64,000 bases of DNA from Chloroflexota bacterium. GTDB lineage: Bacteria; Chloroflexota; Anaerolineae; Anaerolineales; Villigracilaceae. A program made the translations under genes and the position numbers. Under the pieces are notes generated by a model. It made no database searches and was not told the DNA's origin. It saw only the letters and a list, made by a program, of their open reading frames with translations. Location: positions 62,001 to 126,000 of the forward strand of contig JACRBI010000024.1 in assembly GCA_016234495.1 (NCBI GenBank), given 5' to 3'. Positions 1 through 6,963 of this stretch are shown piece by piece; within the stretch, counting starts at the first letter, position 1; each line of letters starts with the position of its first letter.

Positions 1-191
1 CTTCTGGGAGCCAGATCGCTGAATTTACAACCAATGAGCAGGGCAATTTTCGAGTGGGACTTGCTTCGGGGGATTATGTTCTTCACTTGGAGTCTCCCAA
101 TCCCATGCGGATTGCAAAAGATATTCCCTTCAACGTGGAGGAAAACAAGTACACGCTATTGAATATCACACTTGATAGCGGGATACGTTAA
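1..191 (+). CDS. C-terminal end of a protein with a carboxypeptidase-regulatory-like beta domain (partial)
   Basis: The open frame runs in from the left edge and stops with TAA at 189-191, so only about 62 C-terminal residues are visible and the start lies outside the window. The translation contains TNEQGNFRVGLASGDYVLHL. This is the usual shape of a CarboxypepD_reg or CnaB-like beta-sandwich, in which a polar turn is followed by G-x-F/Y-x-V and then a 'G-x-Y-x-L' strand. Such domains usually sit in secreted or surface proteins. The rest of the protein and its function cannot be seen. Confidence 0.6.
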   Translation, partial: SGSQIAEFTTNEQGNFRVGLASGDYVLHLESPNPMRIAKDIPFNVEENKYTLLNITLDSGIR

Positions 192-289
192 AGGCCTGTC
201 TTGATTATTCAAAGCGAGGCTTGTGCCTCACCCCGCCTGTGAGCGGGCGAGTCGCAATTACACATTGGCGTATGTTGAAGGAGCACTCC

Positions 290-679
290 ATGACCGAACT
301 CCCCACCCAAAGCAAATTTGAAATTTTGAAACGATCATTGACTGCCGCTTTTCTATCAGCCCTGGCGACTGGGATTCCCATGTCCATTGGTTACTTTTTG
401 GAATCACAACCTGTAAATTTACTTTTATCCATATTTTTAAAATCCTTCTCAACGCCAGGCATCATTCTATTAAAGCTTTTCCTCCATCTACTTATACCCT
501 CAGACATACCCTTAACGACCATATTGCTTTCATTGCTATTCTGGTTTTTCTTTGGTTTTGGATTATCCCTCATCATCAAAAATAACAAGCAGGCAATCCT
601 CTGGTGGTTGTTGCTGGTGCTCGCGCCTTCTACGATGATTACGCTGCTGATAAACGCGATGGCTGGCGCTTTTCAGTAA
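290..679 (+). CDS. small hydrophobic membrane protein of unknown function
   Basis: This 129-residue protein is not recognised. The ATG at 290 was preferred over an in-frame ATG at 221 because AAGGAG lies at 278-283 with a 6-base spacer, and because the extra N-terminal residues look like translated intergenic sequence. About 15 polar residues are followed by four hydrophobic stretches (around residues 13-31, 42-62, 72-92 and 101-125), which suggests a small polytopic inner-membrane protein. A K-N-N-K-Q loop precedes the last helix. It follows the partial surface-protein gene by about 100 bases and converges on the SMR gene. No catalytic motif is visible. Confidence 0.6.
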   Translation: MTELPTQSKFEILKRSLTAAFLSALATGIPMSIGYFLESQPVNLLLSIFLKSFSTPGIILLKLFLHLLIPSDIPLTTILLSLLFWFFFGFGLSLIIKNNKQAILWWLLLVLAPSTMITLLINAMAGAFQ

Positions 680-692
680 ACGGAGCAAAGCC

Positions 693-1025
693 TTAATGTG
701 CTGCGGCTTTTGAAAACAAGTTGATGACCAGAATGCCCATGATGATCAATGCGATGCCTATGGCGCGCGCCCAATCCATTTGCTCGCGCCATAGGATTAC
801 ACCCGCGATCACGGTCAGCACTATGCCAATGCCCGACCAGAGCGCATACGCCGTTCCGATCGGAATGACATTCAAACTTAGCGAGAGCAGATAAAACGAC
901 AAGCCATATCCCACAACAACGACCAGACTTGGCACAAGTTTTGTAAACCCTTCTGAAAACTTCAGGGCGGTGGTGGCAGTAACTTCACTGACGACTGCGA
1001 AAAAGAAGATCAACGCAATTTTCAT
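693..1025 (-). CDS. small multidrug resistance (SMR/EmrE-type) transporter
   Basis: The 110-residue length and four hydrophobic helices match the SMR family, whose members work as antiparallel dimers exchanging protons for cationic drugs, guanidinium or polyamines. The membrane-embedded glutamate of helix 1 is present in VVSEVTATTALK (Glu14), the key residue of EmrE. The helix-3 signature AYALWSGIGI with its Trp is also present. AAAGGATTG precedes the ATG with a short spacer. The gene follows the ABC exporter on the same strand after 33 bases, so both may be expressed together as exporters. The substrate cannot be told from sequence; the family also contains Gdx guanidinium exporters. Confidence 0.9.
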   Translation of the reverse strand: MKIALIFFFAVVSEVTATTALKFSEGFTKLVPSLVVVVGYGLSFYLLSLSLNVIPIGTAYALWSGIGIVLTVIAGVILWREQMDWARAIGIALIIMGILVINLFSKAAAH

Positions 1026-1058
1026 GATTTCAATCCTTTTGTTGATGTGCGGATTTTG

Positions 1059-3002
1059 CTATCCTCTAAACTGGGTTTCATACAACTGACTATATAACCC
1101 GCCCGTCGCAATCAACTCATCGTGAGTTCCTCTTTCAACAATCTTCCCTCGATCCATGACCAAAATTAAATCAGCGGCGAGGATCGTGCTGAGGCGGTGC
1201 GCGATGACGATGCTGGTTCTGCCTGCCATGACTCGTTTCAACGCATCTTGAATCAAGGATTCAGATTCGCTGTCGAGGGAACTGGTGGCTTCATCCAAAA
1301 CGAGAATGCGCGGGTTCTTCAAAATGACTCTGGCGAGGGCAACCCGTTGTTTTTCGCCGCCGCTCAGGCGATAGCCGCGTTCTCCGACGATGGTGTCGTA
1401 TCCATCAGATAGTCCCATCACAAAGTCGTGGATGTTGGCGGCGCGCGCGGCGGATTCGATCTCGGCCTGCGAGGCGTCCATTTTTGCGTAGGTCAGGTTC
1501 GTGCGGATGGTGTCGTGGAAGAGATGCGTCTCCTGCGTCACCATGCCGATCGCGGCGGCGAGCGAGTCGAGGGTCACATCGCGCAGGTCGTGCCCGTCAA
1601 TGCGGATGACTCCGCTGGTGGGATCATACAATCTTGGAATCAAATATGTCAGCGTGGTTTTACCGGCGCCGGAAGGGCCGACGAGGGCAACCAATTTTCC
1701 AGGCGCGGCAGTAAAGGAGATTCCCTCCAAAGCGACATCCCGTGCCTGGGATGTGGCGGCAAGCTCGGGGGAGTCAGATGCGGGGGTTACATCCCGACGA
1801 TTGACCGTGGACGATTGACCATTCTTTCCTCCCGACAACACCGCGCCCACATCCGCCATGCTGCCATACCGTTTGACTGCGCTGAGCAGGATGTTTTCGT
1901 TGATCGAATATTTGAAGTCCACATTGTCAAACGCGAGTTCGCCTTTGGCGTCGGAAAGAATGAGCGCGTCTTTTTTCTCTTCGATGTCGTGCGGCAAATC
2001 AATGATTTCAAAAACGCGTTCGAAGGAAACCATGCTGGTGCTGAATTCGACAGGCGCGCCAGCGAGACCTTGCAGAGCGCCGTACAAAGTGCTGAGATAC
2101 GAACCGAAGGCGACGATGGTGCCGACGGTAAATTTTTCTTGAATGACGAGCCAGCCTCCGAAGCCGTAGACAAGCGCGGTGCCCACCGCGCTGACCAGAC
2201 CGATCATGACGAAAAACGACGAGCCGAGGATGGCGCGTCGGACGCCGATGTCGCGCACGCCCGCCGCGCGTTGACTGAATCTTTGCCCCTCTTCGTGACT
2301 GCGACCGAACAATTTGATGAGCAGTGCGCCGCCGATGTTGAGAGTCTCGTTCATGTGCGCGTTCATCTGCGCGTTGAGGTCCATGCCTTCGCGGGCGATG
2401 TCGCGCAAGCGTTCGCCGAGTTTGCGCGCGATCAAATAGAACAACGGCAGGACGAAGACACTGCCAAGAGTTAATCTCCATTCGAGCGAGAGCATCACGA
2501 TCAGGATTGCCGCGCCTTCGATCAGGTTGGTGGCGATGCCAACAATGGTGTTGCTGATGGCGTTCTGCGCGCCGACCACGTCGCTGTTGAGGCGGCTCAT
2601 CAACTCGCCGACTTTGGTGTTGGTAAAAAATCGCAGACTCATCCTCTGCAAGCGGACAAAGAGCGCAACGCGCAGGTCATAGATCACGCCTTCTCCAACG
2701 GTTGCGTTTAATTTCCGTTGAATCACACTGATGCCGCCGTTCAAAAGAGGCACGAGCAAAAGCGCAAAGGCAAAGAGCGCCAATTGGTTGGTGGATTTGT
2801 TGGGCAGGATGTTGTCGATCAATTGGCGGAAGATCAACGGCGAGACCACGCTCAGCGCCGAACTAAAGAGAATGGTTAATAACATTCCGCCGATGTGCCA
2901 CCAATAAGGTTTTGCGTACGTGAGCACGCGTAATAAAAGTTCCCTTGTGATCCTGGGCTTTTCGTCGCCCGAACGCATTGCTGTGAACCAGCCGTAGTGC
3001 AT
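1059..3002 (-). CDS. ABC exporter, fused transmembrane and ATPase domains, with an unusual insertion in the ATPase domain
   Basis: This 647-residue half-transporter has an N-terminal six-helix ABC type-1 exporter domain (about residues 35-330) and a C-terminal ATPase domain. Walker A (GPSGAGKTT, near 440-448), Q-loop (VTQETHLFHD), signature LSGGEKQR (near 545), Walker B ILVLDEA (near 566-572) and the H-loop (IAHRLST) are all intact, so it should hydrolyse ATP as a homodimer or heterodimer. The family exports lipids, drugs or peptides. About 50 residues of low-complexity sequence (roughly 368-417) separate the A-loop tyrosine (VDFKYS) from the next beta strand (ALEGISF), where typical members have only a few. 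Part of this is encoded by a direct repeat. AGGAGA lies upstream of the chosen ATG. Confidence 0.9.
   Translation of the reverse strand: MHYGWFTAMRSGDEKPRITRELLLRVLTYAKPYWWHIGGMLLTILFSSALSVVSPLIFRQLIDNILPNKSTNQLALFAFALLLVPLLNGGISVIQRKLNATVGEGVIYDLRVALFVRLQRMSLRFFTNTKVGELMSRLNSDVVGAQNAISNTIVGIATNLIEGAAILIVMLSLEWRLTLGSVFVLPLFYLIARKLGERLRDIAREGMDLNAQMNAHMNETLNIGGALLIKLFGRSHEEGQRFSQRAAGVRDIGVRRAILGSSFFVMIGLVSAVGTALVYGFGGWLVIQEKFTVGTIVAFGSYLSTLYGALQGLAGAPVEFSTSMVSFERVFEIIDLPHDIEEKKDALILSDAKGELAFDNVDFKYSINENILLSAVKRYGSMADVGAVLSGGKNGQSSTVNRRDVTPASDSPELAATSQARDVALEGISFTAAPGKLVALVGPSGAGKTTLTYLIPRLYDPTSGVIRIDGHDLRDVTLDSLAAAIGMVTQETHLFHDTIRTNLTYAKMDASQAEIESAARAANIHDFVMGLSDGYDTIVGERGYRLSGGEKQRVALARVILKNPRILVLDEATSSLDSESESLIQDALKRVMAGRTSIVIAHRLSTILAADLILVMDRGKIVERGTHDELIATGGLYSQLYETQFRG
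1796..1820. repeat. direct-repeat word inside the ABC exporter gene
   Basis: GACGATTGACC occurs at 1796-1806 and again at 1810-1820, separated by GTG. On the coding strand it contributes the stretch around S-T-V-N-R-R-D inside the unusual linker of the ATPase domain. It resembles the GTC/GAC-rich words seen between genes elsewhere in the window, for example around 3050-3095 and 25394-25435. Confidence 0.65.
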
Positions 3003-3132
3003 AGTTTTTTAATCTCCTGGTTTGGTTGTCTTCTTGTCGCTGGCGGATGGTCTTTGACCAGTTGGCTAGTTGACTATAAGACCAGATGACTAATTCTGCA
3101 ACTGAAAAACCAAACTTCAGGTATTGAGCGGG

Positions 3133-3141
3133 TGCTATAAT
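3133..3141 (+). promoter_or_regulatory. extended -10 promoter for the DUF1801 gene
   Basis: A perfect TATAAT at 3136-3141 is preceded by TGC, giving the extended -10 form TGnTATAAT. No good -35 hexamer lies at the usual distance. The predicted start of transcription near 3148 is only about 11 bases before the ATG at 3159, and no Shine-Dalgarno sequence is visible, so the mRNA would have a very short leader. Confidence 0.5.
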
Positions 3142-3158
3142 ATTTTTGGAACAAAACC

Positions 3159-3542
3159 ATGCTTCCCATTCACCACATCGAAAATTTTCTAAAATTCACG
3201 CCGCCGCATTTGCAGGAGATTGTACTGGAGTTGAGAAATATCATCGCCTCCGTTGCTCCTGACGCGGCTGAGGTGATCCGTTGGGGCGGGCTGGGTTATT
3301 TTCATCAAGGGCGCGGCGGGATCGTCAGCGCGGGGATCTGTCAGATCGGAATTGAAAAAGGCCATGTCCGCCTGGCATTCATTCACGGGGCTTTTTTACC
3401 CGACCCGCTAAAACTTCTGCGCGGTACGCAAAAATACAAGCGGTTTATCGAGATTGATTCCTACGACAGCGCCCCGTGGAATGCCTTGAAAGAACTGATC
3501 TCCTCTTCCTCCAAATTCGATCCGCGCTTGATAAAAGAATAA
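3159..3542 (+). CDS. DUF1801-family protein
   Basis: This 127-residue protein has the family pattern: an N-terminal helix pair (L-E-L-R-N-I-I), then PDAAEVIRWGGLGYF, then a strand with GICQIGIEKGHVRLAFIHGA. Members are small soluble alpha/beta proteins related to YdhG/YobT. Their biochemical role is not established, although the fold resembles iron-chaperone-like proteins of the SufU/frataxin type. The gene stands alone between the divergent ABC exporter and the diguanylate cyclase. No catalytic residues can be assigned. Confidence 0.8.
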   Translation: MLPIHHIENFLKFTPPHLQEIVLELRNIIASVAPDAAEVIRWGGLGYFHQGRGGIVSAGICQIGIEKGHVRLAFIHGAFLPDPLKLLRGTQKYKRFIEIDSYDSAPWNALKELISSSSKFDPRLIKE

Positions 3543-3634
3543 AACAAAGCCATATAGCGCGCGCATAATTCCAAACAAAAGCGTAATGTCACGCGCATAT
3601 GCAGGCGGTACAATAAGGACAAGGAAGAATCCCA

Positions 3635-5188
3635 TTGTTACCCCCGCTTAATACCACATACAGTTCGTTGTTATTAATTGCAGGAGCGGTCTGTCTTCTG
3701 GTAGCGGTCGTCATCCTCCAGTCACGGCGGACTGCCGCAGGGGCTTCTGCATTGACCTTCCTGCTGCTTGCGCTTGCTTGGTGGGATATCACATACGCGA
3801 TGTTTTGGGCCGGGGCGCCGGGGCCTACAAAATACTTCTGGCTTGATATCACCTACATCGGCGCAGTCATGGTTCCGTCGGCCTTGTTCATCTTTACACT
3901 ACAACTCACCAACAAGGGCAGCTGGATTCAGCGTCCGCTTCTTTATTTCATGGTTCTTGAGCCGATCCTCACACTGCTTTGCCTGTTTACCGACCCATCT
4001 CATGGACTCTTCTTTGCCGGCAAACGTGTGGAAAACAGCGCTGTCATCCTCGACGCCGGACCTGTTTTCTGGCTCAATGTGGTTTATTCCTACGCCTTGA
4101 CATTTGCTTCAACCATCCTGATCATCCAGGGTTTTAACAGGTCTTCGGGTATTTACCGCAAACAGTTCGGGATCGTCCTCGCAGGGATCACCCTCACCTG
4201 GTTAAACAGCATCATCTTCATTACCGGATTGAATCCGCTGCCCGGCGCAGACAACACCCCCTTCTCGTTCACCATCGCAGCCGTTGCCTTCGCCTTCGCA
4301 ATTGGGCGTTACCACCTGCTCGATATTATCCCCGTTGCAAGAGATATCCTCATCGAAAAAATGACCGACGGCGTGCTGGTCATTGATTCACAAAGCCGCA
4401 TCGTGGATATGAATCCCGCCGCGCAAAACCTGCTCAATATCAATACAAATTTATTCGGCAAGCCAGTGGGCGAAGCCATCAAAAAATGGCCTCATTATCA
4501 AAAGACGTCATCCAACTTTGACCAGCTGCAGATCGAGGTTGAATTGGGAGGCAAACCAAAAAAACAGGCAGACATGCAGGTGACTCCCATCAGGGATGGC
4601 AGTGGAAAATTCCTCGGGCGGCTGATCATCCTTCACGACATCACCAAACTCAAAGATACCCAGAACGAACTGCATCAAGCCGCCAACATCGACTCGCTTA
4701 CCGGCGCAATCAGCCGCGGTTATTTCATAAAACTGGCAGGCAGGGAGATCCAACGTGCAGTGCGCTATCAGAGAAACCTGTCGCTGATATTGATGGATAT
4801 GGACAGCTTCAAGAAGGTTAACGACACTTACGGTCATGCCAGCGGAGACCAGGCGCTCATCACACTCAGGAAAATTTGCGCCCAAGGCTCAAGAAAAATG
4901 GACGTCTTTGCCAGACTCGGAGGCGAGGAATTTGCCTTATTGCTGCCGGAGACATCCCAAAAGGTCGCGGCAGAGATCGCGGAAAGGTTAAGGATGGTAA
5001 TCGAATCGACTTCCATCCAACATGAGGCGTCCCATTTCAAAACCACCATCAGCATGGGGATCACGGAATTTGGAATTCAGGAACACGATACCTTCGAGAG
5101 CTTATTCCATCGCGCAGATAAAGCCCTGTATAAGGCAAAAGCAGATGGGCGCAACCGGGTTGTCATCTGGAAGCCGGGCATGGGATAA
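3635..5188 (+). CDS. membrane diguanylate cyclase with 7TM sensor, PAS and GGDEF domains
   Basis: This 517-residue protein should make cyclic di-GMP from two GTP. The start is a TTG at 3635 with AAGGAAG at 3621-3627. Seven hydrophobic helices fill about residues 8-225 and resemble the histidine-kinase N-terminal 7TM sensor module, here attached to a cyclase. A PAS domain follows (about 235-345, with G-V-L-V-I-D and I-V-D-M-N-P-A-A). The GGDEF domain occupies about 355-510: DMDSFKKVNDTYGH carries the first metal site and LGGEEFALLLP is an intact active site. RKMD lies five residues before GGEEF, a canonical inhibitory I-site, so product feedback is expected. The sensed signal is unknown. Confidence 0.9.
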   Translation: MLPPLNTTYSSLLLIAGAVCLLVAVVILQSRRTAAGASALTFLLLALAWWDITYAMFWAGAPGPTKYFWLDITYIGAVMVPSALFIFTLQLTNKGSWIQRPLLYFMVLEPILTLLCLFTDPSHGLFFAGKRVENSAVILDAGPVFWLNVVYSYALTFASTILIIQGFNRSSGIYRKQFGIVLAGITLTWLNSIIFITGLNPLPGADNTPFSFTIAAVAFAFAIGRYHLLDIIPVARDILIEKMTDGVLVIDSQSRIVDMNPAAQNLLNINTNLFGKPVGEAIKKWPHYQKTSSNFDQLQIEVELGGKPKKQADMQVTPIRDGSGKFLGRLIILHDITKLKDTQNELHQAANIDSLTGAISRGYFIKLAGREIQRAVRYQRNLSLILMDMDSFKKVNDTYGHASGDQALITLRKICAQGSRKMDVFARLGGEEFALLLPETSQKVAAEIAERLRMVIESTSIQHEASHFKTTISMGITEFGIQEHDTFESLFHRADKALYKAKADGRNRVVIWKPGMG

Positions 5189-5204
5189 GCCATAAAGAAC
5201 GCAA

Positions 5205-5241
5205 CAAAAAACTGAACCGTTTTAGGCGGTTCAGTTTTTTT
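5205..5241. terminator. bidirectional intrinsic terminator
   Basis: The arms ACTGAACCG (5211-5219) and CGGTTCAGT (5227-5235) pair perfectly around a 7-base loop. A-rich sequence lies on the left and a T run on the right, so it can stop both the diguanylate cyclase transcript and the convergent LPNTG-protein transcript. Confidence 0.85.
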
Positions 5242-5261
5242 ATTTTTAATTTGGGAATAAA

Positions 5262-5843
5262 TTATCTGTTCATCGCGGGCGCGGTTCTCAGCCGGCGCGC
5301 AAGCAGGATCACAATGACGAAAGCGAGCGCCATCACCACAAGGCCGGGCAAACCAAATTCATCTGCGAAGCCTGTGTTGGGAAGGGCGGTCGTTGTGACC
5401 ACAACTGTCATTTGCGCGGCGGCGGCCTGGGTATATGCCGCGCCGATGGTGGCTGTATTGGCGATGGCTGTGCTGTCCAACCCCGCAGCTTTGGGAGCCT
5501 GCGGCGTGCCTGCCTCTGTGGCTGTGGCGAGATTCACGACCGAGGTCGGCACCGGTGTGGATGTTGTAGTGGGCAGGCTGAGCAAACCTTCAAAGGTCGC
5601 AGTGAGAGCGTCATTGATAAACGCAGCCGCAGTAGCGGTTGCGTTGGCATTCGCCTGAGCCTGTTGCACAGCGGTCGATCGTCCCCGCAGGTTGAACAAA
5701 TACACTCCCACAAGACAGGCAACTGAGATCAAAATGATCCCGCCTAAAATACTGACAGCGATCATGAACGTGCGGTTGTTGTTTGATTCTTCCGGGAGCG
5801 GCGCTTCGCCGCCATCATCAAAATTAGGTTCATCGAAAGACAT
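5262..5843 (-). CDS. Ala/Thr-rich surface protein with an LPNTG sorting-like signal
   Basis: This 193-residue protein has an acidic N-terminal 22 residues, a transmembrane helix (about 27-50), a long Ala/Thr/Ser-rich extracellular stretch, and then LPNTG at about 154-158. A hydrophobic helix and a basic end (A-R-R-L-R) follow LPNTG. This tripartite C-terminus is the classic sortase cell-wall or pilin sorting signal, yet the protein also has an N-terminal membrane anchor. No sortase gene is in the window. AGGAGA lies 8 bases before the ATG. The gene is 62 bases downstream of the seven-gene minus-strand cluster and may be co-transcribed with it. The stalk composition matches the lipoproteins at 34137, 48920 and 50890. 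Confidence 0.65.
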   Translation of the reverse strand: MSFDEPNFDDGGEAPLPEESNNNRTFMIAVSILGGIILISVACLVGVYLFNLRGRSTAVQQAQANANATATAAAFINDALTATFEGLLSLPTTTSTPVPTSVVNLATATEAGTPQAPKAAGLDSTAIANTATIGAAYTQAAAAQMTVVVTTTALPNTGFADEFGLPGLVVMALAFVIVILLARRLRTAPAMNR

Positions 5844-5904
5844 GCAGCACTCTCCTGACTGTTTTTATTACAAACTTTGATCACATTCACCATCAACTGC
5901 GCAA

Positions 5905-6960
5905 TTATCCCACAACTTCAAGATTAATTAGGGGAGCAATCACTGTCTCGCCATTCTCGAGTTTGACCTCAGCCGCAGGCGCGCGCAAACCGCTTGGGAG
6001 GGTTGTCATCCCGCGCGGAAGAGAAACGATCGAGCCGATCATACCCATCGCCGGCGGACGGCGCATCCGCACCTGCAAGCCCGGGGAAAATTCTTCCGCT
6101 TCATGCGGGGCAGGCGGGTCGGAAAATGTCGGCAGCAGGATGACCGCCTCGGGACGCGCGCCGCTATAACGGTCATAGACTTCCGCGTTCACGGTCACAT
6201 CGCGTTTGGCATTCGTGCTGAGTAATTTATAAGCGGCGGAATTCATCGGCAGGGAACCGAAGCCTTCAGTCACCATGATCGGATAACGCATCTCGCGCGC
6301 CAACGGGATGAGGGACGGATACAGGCTCGAAAGGATCAGTCCCCGCACCGGAAGTTCAGCGGCGGCTTTCAATACATCAGCATCCTTGACCATACCCGCC
6401 AACAGGATCGAACCGCGCAAGCTGACGTCCAGGCGGCTGGCCGCAAGCACGCCATCAGGGCCTTCGGCAATATTAATCAGCGAACCTGTGTCAATTCGGC
6501 CATTGCCCCAAACGCCCTGCACCAAAGCGCCGGCAGTTTGGATGATCGCGCCGCGATTCGGTACGATCTCGACCACGGTGCCGGGCAGCCCCGCGCGCAA
6601 TTCCATTTTCGGGTCACCGATTTCGAGCAGGATTTGTCCGCCGCCAACCACAGCCACACGTCCTTCACGCGGAGTACGGACACTGCGCGGGAAAAGTCCC
6701 TTCCCAACCGCCACTTCTGTATTGGCTGGAACACGGTCATCAACTTTAATTTTGATCAGGCGGTCCGCAGCAGCCGGGCTGACCTGCAATATGCGAGCCA
6801 CATCCAAAAGGACATGCTCGCGCGGCCAATTGACCTCGGCGATCACGTCATTTGGGCTGACTTTCTGGTTGAGGCGCACAACCACCGTGCCGGAAACCGG
6901 CAGCAACCGCTCGCGCACAATGGATGTGAGACCAACGATATGATTTACAGGCGCTTGCAT
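5905..6960 (-). CDS. conserved-type soluble protein with barrel-sandwich-like segments, last gene of the MutL-like cluster
   Basis: No named family is recognised for this 351-residue protein. The first 50 residues (LPVSGTVVVRLNQKVSPND) and residues near 85-115 (T-P-R-E-G-R-V-A-V-V-G-G-G) resemble the beta-hammerhead or barrel-sandwich folds of biotinyl/lipoyl carriers, HlyD and RnfC, but no biotinylation lysine motif is present. A middle region (about 150-260) has Rossmann-like alternation (GILLAG..., GLILSSLYPSLIPLA). The C-terminus is rich in short beta strands. No signal peptide or transmembrane helix is seen. The ATG lies 3 bases after the stop of the MutL-like ATPase gene, which implies translational coupling and a shared job. 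Function is unknown. Confidence 0.6.
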   Translation of the reverse strand: MQAPVNHIVGLTSIVRERLLPVSGTVVVRLNQKVSPNDVIAEVNWPREHVLLDVARILQVSPAAADRLIKIKVDDRVPANTEVAVGKGLFPRSVRTPREGRVAVVGGGQILLEIGDPKMELRAGLPGTVVEIVPNRGAIIQTAGALVQGVWGNGRIDTGSLINIAEGPDGVLAASRLDVSLRGSILLAGMVKDADVLKAAAELPVRGLILSSLYPSLIPLAREMRYPIMVTEGFGSLPMNSAAYKLLSTNAKRDVTVNAEVYDRYSGARPEAVILLPTFSDPPAPHEAEEFSPGLQVRMRRPPAMGMIGSIVSLPRGMTTLPSGLRAPAAEVKLENGETVIAPLINLEVVG

Positions 6961-6963
6961 GGG

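Noticed and set aside
680-720. Terminator between the small membrane gene and the SMR gene
   Set aside because: Only AAAGCC and GGCTTT pair across 12 bases, and the stem runs into the SMR coding end; too weak to call.
1796-1820. Possible start of a CRISPR-like array
   Set aside because: There are only two 11-base copies with a 3-base gap, inside a coding frame; no regular spacers exist anywhere in the window.
1428-2474. 348-residue open frame on the plus strand
   Set aside because: It lies wholly antisense to the ABC exporter, whose motifs are unmistakable; the translation is low-complexity and matches no fold.
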